Below, piece after piece: positions 11,519 to 22,291 of a stretch of DNA of 64,000 nt. Below the pieces are notes generated by a model. That model did not search any database. It was given only the letters and a program-made list of their open reading frames with translations, and was not told the origin of the DNA. Source of the DNA: Cryptomeria japonica (lineage: Eukaryota > Streptophyta > Pinopsida > Cupressales > Cupressaceae); NCBI RefSeq assembly GCF_030272615.1, contig NC_081406.1, forward strand, positions 400,472,939 to 400,536,938. Reading direction: 5' to 3'. The first letter of the stretch is position 1, and each line of letters starts with the position of its first letter. The position numbers were made by a program, and so were the translations under genes.

Positions 11519-11857
11519 GATTAAATACCTTTTTCTGTCTTGGATGGATGATTGCTTGAAGTGCTTTCTTCTTGCTCGAAATGCCTTAGCTCAGAAATCT
11601 TCGCTCTCTCTGAAAGTTTGAAATCACGGTGAAATGAAATGGAGCCAAAACCTTATTTTATAAAGTCTTTTTCGCTATCTACCACATTAATTGCATGCCG
11701 GTTAAGTATTCACTTAACATTGTTTGTCGGTAATAAGTGATTTTCAACTTCTTATCTCTAACCGAGGTAATAATAGCACATGTGTCATTATATTGCCAAA
11801 CCCTCAAGACAATTTTCTTCAATTAGATGAAGAACTTCCTACCGGTGGAGCACTGCT
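11519..11857 (-). other. Spacer between ORF1 and ORF2
   Basis: A 339-base gap without an open frame. On the minus strand, the sequence just upstream of the ORF2 start is AT-rich. It could hold a splice site or internal promoter for ORF2, but no signal is clear enough to call. Confidence 0.4.
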
Positions 11858-12961
11858 CTATCCTACCGATGAAGCATCACTCTGTCCTGCCGATGATATA
11901 TTTGTTGGTTCTACAGGTGGAGGAGTATTCCCAATATTTAGATCAACTTTTCTAATCCATTGCTTAACCTCTTCAACTTTTTCTTTACCTTTCATGCTAG
12001 CGCTTTTGTTATCTACCGGTGTACCTTTACTTCTACAAAATTTAGCAATATGCCCAATCTTGTTACATGCATAAAAAGTTACATTATTTTTCTGAATAGC
12101 TTTCCCATAACCTATGCCGGTTTGTGTTCTGCATTGATTAGATAGATGTCCAAATCTTCCACAAACATAACATCTCACATTCATTCTGCAGTTTTCAGAG
12201 TTATGACCAACTTTGTTGCATTTGGAGCATTGACCATTGGGTGGATTCATATTCTGATAATTCCTAGATCTACATTCATTTGCCCTATGACCATATTTAT
12301 TATAGTTAAAGCATTTTCCATTGAATTTATAAGAATTAGGTGGTCTTACCGGTTTGCTGTGATCCTGAGTATTTGTAGTACCGAAGCTTTCTCCAACTTC
12401 AAAGCCAATTCCAGAAGTGTCACCTTTGGGTTTTTGATTCTTCAATAAGGTACCAAGTTCTTTTGAGCTTTTCTTGAATTTTTCTTTATGTTGATTTGTA
12501 GTTTCCAATTCCCTTTCCAAGATTTATTTTTGTCTCATTAGTTCATTTGAGTCATTCTGAGTATGCATCAGATCTGTCTTCAACATGTCATTCTCATAGC
12601 TAAGTCTTGTGTTCTCATTTGCTGCATCACTTAGTCTTCTGGTCAATTCTTCTTCATTCTTCTTTCTATCCTCAATCTCTTTGCAAAATCTCATAGTCAT
12701 ATCCTGCATTTCATTTTTTGTTGTCATGATCTCTTGTTTCAACTTGCTTATCATATCATTAAGTGATTCCTTTTCATCATTCTCATTTTGCAATTTTTCA
12801 CAAAGTTCTCTTCTCTTATTTCTTGTAATAGTAAGATTTTCTTGAAGTGCCTGAATGATATCCTGAGCTGCTCTTAAGTCATCTTCTAATTTGATATTTT
12901 TCAACTTCTCTGCATCATAGTCAGTAAGAGATCCTTAAAGTTGCTTCATTAGATTTTCCAT
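11858..12961 (-). pseudogene. ORF1 of pol-less element: coiled coil plus four CCHC zinc knuckles
   Basis: Gag-like nucleocapsid protein of 367 codons, start ATG at 12961-12959. It contains two in-frame TAA codons (near codon 9, and at 12526-12524), both one transition from CAA. Residues about 15-150 form a strong coiled coil (KNIKLEDDLRAAQDIIQALQ, then EEELTRRLSDAANENTRLSY). From about residue 215 come four closely spaced knuckle units: CFNYNKYGHRANEC, CSKCNKVGHNSENC, CYVCGRFGHLSNQC and YACNKIGHIAKFC. Units 1 and 4 have each lost one cysteine to tyrosine or phenylalanine. The other copy (24.6-25.7 kb) keeps cysteine at those places. Most plant Copia Gag proteins carry one knuckle and no long N-terminal coiled coil. 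The role is probably particle assembly and RNA packaging. Confidence 0.75.
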
Positions 12962-13018
12962 CTTTACCGGTGTCAATATCTTCCTCAAGCTATTAGGCTT
13001 CTGAAAATAGAGGACCAA

Positions 13019-13030
13019 GCTCTGATACCA
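13019..13030 (-). other. Primer-binding site (initiator Met-tRNA type)
   Basis: Minus strand reads TGGTATCAGAGC, two bases from the LTR end at 13033. It is identical to the site of the pol-bearing Copia at 52860-52871. Confidence 0.9.
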
Positions 13031-13032
13031 AT

Positions 13033-13846
13033 TGTTAGGATTCCCACAGATATTGAGAGGGGGGGGGAGGTGAATCAATATCTAACCGGTAATCAGAATT
13101 TCTTAAGTTAAAACATGCTGAACATAAAGTAGCAGTATACCAGTATGCAAGAATTAATGCAATGAACAGAATCAGAAACATCCACATGAAAAGAAAACCA
13201 TAACACAAGATGTTTAACGAGGAAACCCGGTGTGGGAAAAACCTTGGTGGGATTTGTGACCCACAATATTCACTTACTGGCCAATAAGAGAATATTACTT
13301 ACAATAGGGGCCTGCACATGCAAGAAGGCCAACTGCCTAGAGCTCACTGCTCAATGAGAAGTCACACTGACTTACAATGAGGATTAAACTAATCCAAAGA
13401 CTTGTACTGCTTTACAATAGTATCTCTAATGCCAGATTCAGTACCGGTTCTAACTCTGTTCTTTACATATACGCTTGACCTATAACTCACACATTAGGTC
13501 TGCCTAATAATTTTCTTTATGCTCGCTTCCTTACTCTTCTAAATGTCTGCAATGATCTCTTTTATATACAAGAGTCATTTTACAATTTGCCAAGTCGGCT
13601 TACAATAATAATCAAAATATTACATATCAAAAATCCTGTCGGCCTCTATGCCGGTATACATCTTTTCTTCTGTGTCGGTGTTGGTGTCGGTGTAGAGTGA
13701 TCTTTGATGATGCTGGTGCACTGTCTTGCTTGTGTAATGCTTTGCCAGTATGATGTCTTGCCAGTGCCATAGGATTGCAAGGTTGCCATCAATGACAAAA
13801 CCTTCAATCACACACAATGTCTCATTGGAGTGTCCATATGCCAACA
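13033..13846 (-). repeat. LTR of pol-less element copy 1, 814 bp
   Basis: Minus strand begins TGTTGGCATATGGAC and ends CCTAACA. A TATA box (TGTATATAAA) lies at 13570-13561. Downstream are the R/U5 block with a GTGGG/CCCAC stem (13247-13264) and the G-run block (13054-13077). On its outer side (13847-13862) is a polypurine-like sequence, treated in the findings. Confidence 0.85.
13561..13570 (-). promoter_or_regulatory. TATA box in LTR
   Basis: TGTATATAAA on the minus strand, about 280 bases into the LTR. This is the expected place for the start of element RNA. Confidence 0.6.
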
Positions 13847-14631
13847 CATTTCCCCCCAAGCTAAGGGACAATGAGAAGAGCTTACACAATATACTAGAGA
13901 GAGATTAAACATAAGCAAATGTGATATGAAATTACATAAACACATGCAAGAAAATACATTAGTAAATGTAAAATACACATCTCAAGAAGTGGTCATCTTT
14001 GAAAAGAAGAAAGAAAACGCATCATACATTCCCCAAGGGGGATTAGTCAGAAAAGAATACCATTGTAAAAAATGATAATCACATATGAAAAATACAGGCC
14101 CCTATAGGAAATAATGATACAAGAGAAAGGAGTGAAAATCCTTGCCCCCCAAGTGAGGAGAACAAGGAGAAATATTACACATTTTCTGATGATGATTAGT
14201 TTCAAATGATATGCCATCCTAGTGGAACAAATCCCTTCAAGGGAGGGATATATACTTCTCAAGAGATCATTCCTTGCTAAGGGGCATATCATACTTGTGG
14301 ATAATCATAACCATAGAAGAGGTAAGATTTCTAAGAGAATGAAGAAGAAAGAAGAAGTGAAGTACTCATTAAAGATGCTCCTCTCCAAGCAAAGAGGAAT
14401 GATATGCTCACATAAGAATAACCCTATGCAAGAAAAGAGATCTAATAATGAGTAAGGCACAAAGATAGAGATAAATGTATAGAAATAAGAAGAGAAATAG
14501 ACTTCATGTTTCTGCCCCAAAGTATGTTAAAGTAAAATACTACCACCACTAATGATAAAGAGCCCCTATTAAATGAGATAATTATGCCATAGGGTGAAGA
14601 GCAACATGAAGGGAAAAGAAGTGCTAAGGCA
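13847..14631 (-). other. 3' part of decayed gag element, non-coding
   Basis: Between the LTR end at 13846 and the gag-like ORF there is only stop-rich sequence. The part nearest the LTR is polypurine-like on the minus strand (AGCTTGGGGGGAAATG). No pol domain is recognisable. Confidence 0.45.
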
Positions 14632-15846
14632 CTATGTTTTACCAAGAAATACAACTAAGTCTTCTATGAGACAAATGTGTGCAAGATCATATTGTAGTTG
14701 AACAAATTTATTAAATGCATAACATTTTCCAATAGAATGTGAATATAAATCATGAAAAATGCAATATTCAATACCTTTCACTTGCTTAAGATTTTTGTTT
14801 TTATTTTGAGAAGGAAAGGAAATGTTCTTGTCATATTTCAACCTCCAATAGAATCTTGCAGGTAATCTGTCAGGATGGCAAATATCATCTTCCCATGAAG
14901 AAGAAGGTTTGTTAGAAGAAGGAGTTTCATTATCCACAATTCTAATTTTGACACTATCTATGCCATGTTGAATTGATTTTTGAAAATCAGGCCAATCATC
15001 AGCATTATGGTCACGGGTTTGATGAAATGAACAAAAAGGATGATTTGAAGAAGAAGCATTCTTGTAGCCTCTCTTGATTTGTTGATTTTGAAGGTAATAT
15101 TTAAAGTTTTGAAGTGTAAGAAATTCATCCACAGAAAGAGGGGTACCACTTCCTAGGCCTCTTGTAGTAGTTTTTGTAGGAGGGTTTATAGGGACACGAA
15201 TTCCATGCTCAAATTTTCCAATTCCTTGTTCTTTAAAACCTTGTTTTGTGATTATATGGAAGCCAGGACGATAAATTTTTTTTAATTGACTAGATGGAGG
15301 AACAAGATCATGAATTTATTTGAAATCTAATGTGTAAGGAGGTAGAAAAGGATTTGTAGATGAAGGAGGAGTATCATGTGGAATGAGAATCTATTTGCCT
15401 TTATCAAGCTTATCCTTTTTGGAAGATTGGGGAAGAACATCTTCATTATCTAAAAGCTCATTTTTAGTGATTTCTATGCAAGGAGAAAGGTCATGAATAA
15501 AATGCATGACATCATCCTCTCTACATAGAATTTGATGTTGAAGATAGGTCTTAGGAGAATAAGGAGGATCTAAAGATGTAAGAATGTTAATGTTGTCATA
15601 CTGCCCCCCTTGCTCAAGGGTATGTGTAGAAGAAGAAGATGGATCCAGATTACTTTCCAATGCTTTCTCTCTTGTAGAAAGATCATTGGGTAAAGCATCA
15701 GATCTCATTTCTTTCACACAAGATACCCTAGGAGAGGTACAAATATTAGGATCTCTAGGTTTATGATCTACAAAATATTTAAAGAGATTGACATAGCAAA
15801 TGCATTTTGTTAACAACATCACCATAATGCAACATAAATGATACAT
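14632..15846 (-). pseudogene. Decayed Ty3/gypsy-like gag with CX2-3H-type finger motifs
   Basis: Two frames on the minus strand make up one protein. The N-terminal part (15846-15391) is polar and low in complexity, with SSSSTHTLEQGGQYDN and an acidic DVMHFIHDLSPCIEI block. The C-terminal part (15132-14632) has two copies of a short pattern seen in gypsy Gag proteins: CSFHQTRDHNADDW (about residues 34-47) and YCIFHDLYSHSIGKC. DIQ-like helices lie between them. Stops and a frame change around 15350-15150 show it is dead. The Ty3/gypsy placement follows from the CxxH...HxxxxC pattern and is moderate. The 5' LTR of the same element is probably at 17.2-17.9 kb. Confidence 0.5.
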
Positions 15847-17189
15847 GAAAGCTTTGAGATATAATAATTTTGAAATCCTAACAACATACTATGACCAAGT
15901 GCTATGAAGAAAGAGAAGCAACAGGAAATGGAAGAAACTCTTATCCGACACATGACAAATATATGCAAAAATTAATGTAATCACATGCGAAAGAGAAAGT
16001 AAATCCAATTTATTAATTCCATTAAAAGTCTCTTAAGTAAAATTTGAATTTGCTGGAAAAGAAGATCTAAGTTTAGGAACTTTTTATAAAAATTAATTTT
16101 AAGATGTGAATTTGATGAATTTTGAAGTTGTGTTTGACCTTAGAGAGTGTTAAAATCGATAAAGTACACTGATTTTCTAGATCCGAGTAGAAAAATATAG
16201 TGAATTTTGTCTCTCGAAATTTGGGAAAAAAATTGAGGACCATGGTGGGAATGCATACGGGTCCAGCCAATTTTTTTTGAAATTTCCAAGGATGGTAGAG
16301 ATTATGATTTTAATGCGCAATCCAACAAAACAACCAATTTAGAGATGTCTAGATCGGTCAAACTTGCAGTCAAAGGTCAAAAATAGAAGAATCTTAAAAA
16401 TTAGGGTTTTATGATTTAACTACAAAATTTTCAAAATAAAGACACATATTTGAATTGCAATTTTGAAATAGAAATCAGATCTAAAACAAGCAATTAAAAT
16501 TTTACACCTCACAAGCCTAATTTTCTCCAAAATGAAAAATTAGGGTTTTTTTATACAATTAACCTCTAAAATTTGCAAATAGATCAAACTTGAAAATGAA
16601 AATTTGAAATTAAAATTGCAATTAATCAGATCTAAGAATGAGAAATCAGAATTAATGTGTAAGACGTCGGGTTCACCAAAATTTAAAGTGGAAAATTGGA
16701 TCCTAGTGACTCCCCACCTAGGAGAGAGAAAGGAAGCCACTAGGATGATTTTCACTTGGAGAGGAACTTTACATTCAAAAGTGGGGTTGAATCCACTAGA
16801 TCCAAATCCAAGGGAAATAAGGATGTGAATTCTAAGTGTATTGCAATTGGTTGAAGTATGATTTTCCCTCTTTTGTAAATGAGAAAGTTGACTTGTTGAC
16901 TATGTGTAAAAGAGAGAGGAAATGAGTGAAATGAAGTGCTACCAGTTCGGGATCGTGCTGTAACTTTGGATCTGAGCTAATTAAACTGACACGAATCTGC
17001 CCCACAAATTTGGAGAAAATTCGTCGGGACCGTGGCGGGAATGTACATGGTCCGCCACAAAATCCGCGCAATGAAAAGGGTTCTTCTGTCTCTACAAATG
17101 AAGCCCAAACCTACAATTATAGTTGCACACCCACAACCTACACATAGAAAGAGAATAAAAGGTGGTTGTAGATAGGGATTTGCCTTAGT
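15847..17189 (-). other. Leader of decayed gag element with a duplicated block
   Basis: AT-rich, no supported ORF. A roughly 70-base block occurs twice, near 16200-16270 and 17005-17070. Each copy has the pattern AAATTTGG, then GGACC(G/A)TGG(C/T)GGGAAT, then GG(T/G)(C/T)C. One copy could be the remnant of a leader or primer-site region. No clear LTR end or primer site is visible. Confidence 0.4.
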
Positions 17190-17932
17190 CAAACCCTGGT
17201 TGAGGAATCAACCTAGAAAGAAAGTAATTGCAAATGCTTGAATATAAACAATGGAGATGTATACCTTGTAGATCTGCAACTTGTTGATGATGATTGCTTT
17301 GCTTCTTGAATGTAATCACAAATGTTGTATTAAATGGCATGTAACATGACAAAACCCTAACACACACACATGCTTGTAAATGAATATTGTAATATTGCTC
17401 CAATATGAATGAAGAAGACTTGAATGCTTGAATGCTTGATCTTGAAATCTTGTATCTTCTCCTTATGCTCTTTATCTCTTATCCTTTGTTATTCGTCTAT
17501 GCATTATCCATCCATCCTTAAATGAGGGTATTGAATTCCCTTTTATACATGCCTCAAAGATTAACTTTCAACCACTGAAGGCCGACAAAGAGGAATAACA
17601 AACCCCGAAGACAAGAAGTGCATAGGAGATCGGGAAACCCACACATAGGACCACCCTAGGAGGTGGGGACAGGGGTGCCACACCATTGTCCTAGGGGGAC
17701 AAGGGTGCCACACCTCTATTATAGGGGGGACAGGGGCACCCCCCCCCCCCCCTATCTTGGCCTATTTGGGGGCCCGGACAGGGTCTAAAATAGACACAAG
17801 ACATGGAGGAGGAAGAGAGAAGGGTTGGAAATGCAGAAATAGGTTCCGATTAAGGAAGGAGATATCGTCGTCAAGGTGAGGACCCCAAATGTGGTTAAAA
17901 TTTTAGGGGTCACGATTTTATGATACTACACT
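17190..17932 (-). repeat. LTR (second copy of the 2311-2738 family)
   Basis: Minus strand starts TGTAGTATCATAAAA at 17932 and has a TATA-like box (ATGTATAAAAG) at 17550-17540. It is collinear with 2311-2738 up to about 17470. The lower boundary is an estimate, because no CA terminus could be fixed. U3 contains a short G-rich tandem (17664-17747) that ends in a run of about 13 C. Confidence 0.6.
17664..17747. repeat. G-rich U3 minisatellite
   Basis: About three units of 28-32 bp with the pattern GGGGGACA(G/A)GGGTGCCACACC. The last unit runs into a poly-C tract. The related LTR at 2311-2738 has a shorter, diverged version. Confidence 0.6.
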
Positions 17933-20045
17933 TGGAAACCCTCACATATAGCACCATGGCAAGAAAAAAGGCTAGAATGTATGAATTGACCCTATGCTTG
18001 TGATATGCCATCAGAAATTCCAACCCTAGCACTGCATTGACCGTATGCATTATGCACAGGTGGTCATTCACCAAGACCCCTCCTAACCATTTATTAGTGA
18101 CTTCACCTACAAACAATGTCTATTGTTTCATTGTCCTAAGCATAATCGGCGTGTCCATGACTCCCACCTCTACGTTTCCAACTTGAACATGTAATGTGAA
18201 AATACGATAATACCCCAATGCCTAATTTAAAGGCATTTGATCAACTTCATCAATGATCATAAATATCTCATTAAATGTACACTTACCATAAGTTGCCTTC
18301 TACGATATATATCAATAGTATATATCTTCTTTTTTTTATTTTTCTAATTTTTGATATAAGTTACAACGACCATGACGTGTTTTCTATATAGGTTATTTTC
18401 CAAAAAAATAGTGAATAGCTTCAACAAACCAGTGCTTATGTATAGGGCACAAAGTAAAATTTGAGATCAAGAATGTAAACCCAAGAAGTTGATCATTTCA
18501 AATGAGTGAAAGACTTGAGCATTAATGCCCAAAAAAATAGTGAATAGCTTCAACAAACCAGTGCTTATGTATAGGGCACAAAGTCAAATTTGAGATCAAG
18601 AATGTAAACCCAAGAAGTTGATCATTTCAAATGAGTGAAATACTCGAGCATTAATGCCTAAAGTTAACACATTGACAAGGATCACATAGTGATAAGGAAA
18701 TTGCTAAGACAAAACAAAATATCTTTAATATTAGGATTCATCATTCATGTAACATCTGAAACTACAAATGGAGACAATCTTAACAACAATATAGTAGTCT
18801 ATTCATTAAGTAATTGAAAAAATACTAAGATAAAGTGTACATTCTAATTTCTTTCACCATAAAACCACCCTACACAAATAGATAAGACAAATCCTTGTTT
18901 CTACTCTCCCTGGAGACAAGAAAATTTTAGAATCCTTCTTTACAGCCTTGGTAATCCTTTATAATCATAAGGAATGTAACAAGATGGCGGCCATTTACAA
19001 GAATGTGAAACATGTATTGCATGTATAGGATATCGTAAAACCACCAGGCCAGTATACATGACAACTTTGGTGCCAAGATATAGAAAGCTTCACTGAAGAC
19101 CAACTACCTTATGAGCCATGCCACTATCACACATTTGTGGTTATTGATGCAGAGGATACCAGGATACAAAATTCTCATTGCATTTGCCAATAAGGGAGAA
19201 CTTTGAGAGTTTTGATCAAGAAAGGATGCTTGACTCCATAACCGCATCTCCTATGTCTTCACCCAACTTTCTCTCTATATTCCACCTATTATAAGGTGGA
19301 AATGACGGCTGGTAGAGATCATAATTATTCGCAATTGCAGTTGAAGCCTGTAGTTGCACTCAAGCCTTTTAATAACCCTTTGGTTATCTTTGGCACTTTT
19401 AATTATCCTTTGGCTACAAGGAAAGTCATCAATTTTATTTACTTAATGGCATCTGCAAACCTTCAACCATATCTCCTTATGCTAGAATTCAGCTGCACCT
19501 TATATGCACTTCATTTTAAAACCTCTTCAAGCAAGGCAACGACACTTCCAAAAAAATTATCCTAGAAATATGTCTATCTTATACAATTTGAAATGCAACA
19601 TGCAAATTATATCTTCTATCTTCTACATTCTAAAATGCAGCATGTGAATAAGACCCTATTTATCAATTTGCGAAGTGGCGACAACTAACAATTAGTTCTA
19701 TACTTTGGATTATTCCATATATTGTATTAATTTGTGTGAGATGTATTTTTCTGTCATTCCACAAGAAAACTTTTATTCCAATAAGCCTGACATCTGTACA
19801 TGACTCACAAACCTCAACACAAATTAATACTGGTAGCTTCTCATTGAATATTAAATCTGTACTATCCTACGTATTTTTCTTCCTCTGACACACACAATGT
19901 TTTCTATGCAAAAGGATAGCAGAGGATCCTCAATCAAGGTTTCATACGTGCCAAAAAAGAAACTTTCTAAAATATTTCATATGGATATGCAGGACACTTA
20001 CAACTAAGATGTGATGTGTTTGCTATATTAGTTTTTTTCTCCAAT
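17933..20045. other. Unassigned AT-rich DNA
   Basis: No LTR terminus, primer site or known protein was seen. An 89-codon open frame at 19296-19565 (plus) has no recognisable domain and is not called. A 129-bp duplication at 18401-18658 is listed separately. Confidence 0.5.
18401..18658. repeat. Tandem duplication, 2 x 129 bp
   Basis: Copy 1 is 18401-18529 and copy 2 is 18530-18658. Both start CAAAAAAATAGTGAATAG and differ at only a few positions (for example AAGTAAAATT versus AAGTCAAATT). High identity means the duplication is recent compared with the surroundings. Confidence 0.85.
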
Positions 20046-20440
20046 TAGTAAAGGAAGATTCGCGTTGATTATTATATAATTTTTATGTGATTGAAAAACA
20101 TTCACCAATGTAATTATTATTTTCCCCCCAAAATAATGAATGATTCGCCTTAATTTTTCTATATTTTACATGCTATATGGAAAAAATCACCAATGTAATT
20201 ATTATCCCCCCCCCCAAAATAATGAAATATTTACCTTAATTTTTCAAAAAAATTCACGCAATAGAAAAAGATTCGCCAATAAAATTAATTTTTTTTCCCA
20301 AAAAGAATGAAAAATTCGCCTTAGTTTTCGTATAATTCTTACACAACTAGGAAAAATTTCCCAATGAAATTTAATATTTTTTCCCTATTAAAAAAAAATT
20401 GTCAAATTTTTTTTCCCCCCAAAATAATGAAAGATTGGCT
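20046..20440. repeat. AT-rich minisatellite, about 4-5 units of 80-100 bp
   Basis: Repeated unit with the order CCCCCCAAAATAATGAA, (A/T)GATTCGCCTTAATTTTT, ATAATTTTTAC, GAAAAAGATTCACCAAT and AATTATTATTTT. C-runs of 6-11 bases mark the unit joints (for example about 20125, 20203, 20417). No protein sense. Confidence 0.7.
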
Positions 20441-20479
20441 AGGATTTTACACCTTTACCCAGGGGGGTTTCTTAAAATT

Positions 20480-22125
20480 ATCCTTAATCATAATGAAAAA
20501 GCCAAAGAATAGTGAGACAGTGGCTCAACTTATAGTATGAAAAGCTTGGAACAGAGATGACAGAGAACCTTAATACTTATAGAGTTAGATGGAACAACAG
20601 TCTTGGGGAAGATTTGGAATAGTCATTGTAGTCAATCCGTGAAGGATCATAATGATATCACAAAGCCAATACAATGATCTAAGACCTTATAAAAGTGAAA
20701 TACAGTCATTTACACAAACAAGGTCTTCATCTAGTAGTAGGGTTATATTCATATCAGAGGACTTCAAAGAAGGATTTATTACAGTCATCATATGACCATG
20801 TGCAAGAAACAAGTAGAGACCCTACCATCGAAGTCTCAGAGAAGTCAATACATTTACAGAGTTTGCAAGGTATCCACGAACACCCAAAGGAGTGTCATAT
20901 AAGGGTAGTGAATAAGTATAAGATAGTGATAAAAGAGTCCTGAAGCATCATGTGTTGTAGTAATGAACAAGTCCACTGATAATTTGTATTAAAGAAGTCA
21001 AATATATGCATCAAAGAGTGTTTGTGGGGCATGATGATAATATTTGAATTTCAAGTTCAAGTTGATCATCAATAAAAGCATCAAATTTTACAATTCAAAT
21101 TCAAAAGGGGCGACCAAGAGAGAATCCCACTTTTTGGGGGAATTTTGAGACAATAACAATAGTTCAACACCTGTTTTAAAGGCCCCAAGGGTGATTTATC
21201 AACCAAGGGGACATTTGGAAGCATAGTTAGCAAGTTTCCTTCAGTTCCAACCCTATTTTTTAGGGGTTTTCAATTAAGCTCGCACAAAAAACTGAAATTT
21301 CAAACTCACAGCCCGTTACCACCTAATTTTAAGTGGAAAGAATAGTCAACTCAGTTAGCAAGAAAAGGTAGCCAAAGTTTCAAATTTTTAAATATTGGAG
21401 CCTTTTTTATATAAGTCAATCTTCTCTTTCTTTCTTCACTAGTTCTTGGTCTTTCTTTTTGCTACAACAACAAAAGACATACTTTGTAACTCAGTTTTAT
21501 GAGTAATTTCCATATTTTTGTAAAGTTTTCAGACTTGTAATGAAATTTGTTCGTATTTTTCAATAAAGAAGTTCATTTCTTTCCTAATGTTTTTCTGTTT
21601 CAATGTTGTATGTGAGTAATTTGATAGGAATGTTGTGATTTTATTTTGAAATAGTTTATTCTTGTTTCATTTCTTCAATGCTTAGTTTATAAATAACTTG
21701 TTATAACACAAGTCAATTAGAGTGTAGTTAATTTTGATGAATGAAATTGTGAAAACACTATTGTTTTCCTTTGAACAAACATAAAAAACGTTAAACCTCT
21801 CATATGAAATATTATTGCAAACATGTGTAGTTGGGTTGTGAGTTAATATAGCTTCTTAGTTGAGAATATTGTGAATCCAATAGTAGGACAAGTCTTCTTA
21901 TTTAGTTGGTGTATCACCTTTTAGTTTAGTTTCAATTTTCCAACATCCTTTTATCCCTTTTCTAGTCAAAATATCATTATTTTTAGGATATTTAAAGGGT
22001 TCCAACCCATAATCTAGAGATTCATCTTCAATATGAGAAACCCACTAGCTTGAAGATGTTCCAATGTTTCACAAAGATTGCCGAGATTTCAACTTAGCCC
22101 TTGGGTACAAATCCCTATGACAACA
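20480..22125 (+). repeat. 5' LTR of Ty3/gypsy-like element (left edge approximate)
   Basis: The right end (...CAACA) abuts the primer-site region. A TATA box (TTTATATAAG) at 21407-21416 is followed about 150 bases later by an AATAAAG polyadenylation-like signal near 21560. That spacing fits a U3-R-U5 layout. The left end is estimated. Confidence 0.55.
21407..21416 (+). promoter_or_regulatory. TATA box in gypsy LTR
   Basis: TTTATATAAG followed by a CT-rich stretch (TCTTCTCTTTCTTTC), typical of plant core promoters in LTRs. Confidence 0.6.
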
Positions 22126-22130
22126 GTTTT

Positions 22131-22148
22131 TGGCACGCCCGATGGGAC
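22131..22148 (+). other. Gypsy-type primer-binding site
   Basis: TGGCACGCCCGATGGGAC lies five bases after the LTR end. It resembles the TGGCGCC... sites of plant Ty3/gypsy elements, with changes that make the tRNA partner uncertain. Confidence 0.55.
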
Positions 22149-22291
22149 CTCAAACTAAGTTTCTATTTAAAAGAACTTTATTTCTTGCTGCTGTCTTGGT
22201 GTGAGTAGCAATATAGTAGACTTCAAGAAGGAAATTTTTCACACTTGACGACTCTTAAGCTTTGGTTTTTAGCAGTTTAAGTGTTTAACAT

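Larger units (their letters stand above)
8321..13846 (-). mobile_element. Pol-less Copia-like LTR element with three ORFs (copy 1)
   Basis: Minus-strand element: LTR 13846-13033, primer site 13030-13019, ORF1 12961-11858, ORF2 11518-10571, ORF3 10471-8324. The last residues of ORF3, the 3' untranslated part and the 3' LTR are missing at the 8320 junction. There is no protease, integrase, RT or RNase H. The same ORF order recurs at 23605-39101, and ORF3 recurs at 62007-64000. The ORFs are nearly open, so this is the least decayed copy in the window. It is best described as a non-autonomous element using SIRE-type cis signals. Confidence 0.75.

Noticed and set aside
19296-19565. 89-codon ORF with an internal start
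   Set aside because: No domain, no homologue in the window, and surrounding DNA is repeat-like; not enough to call a gene.
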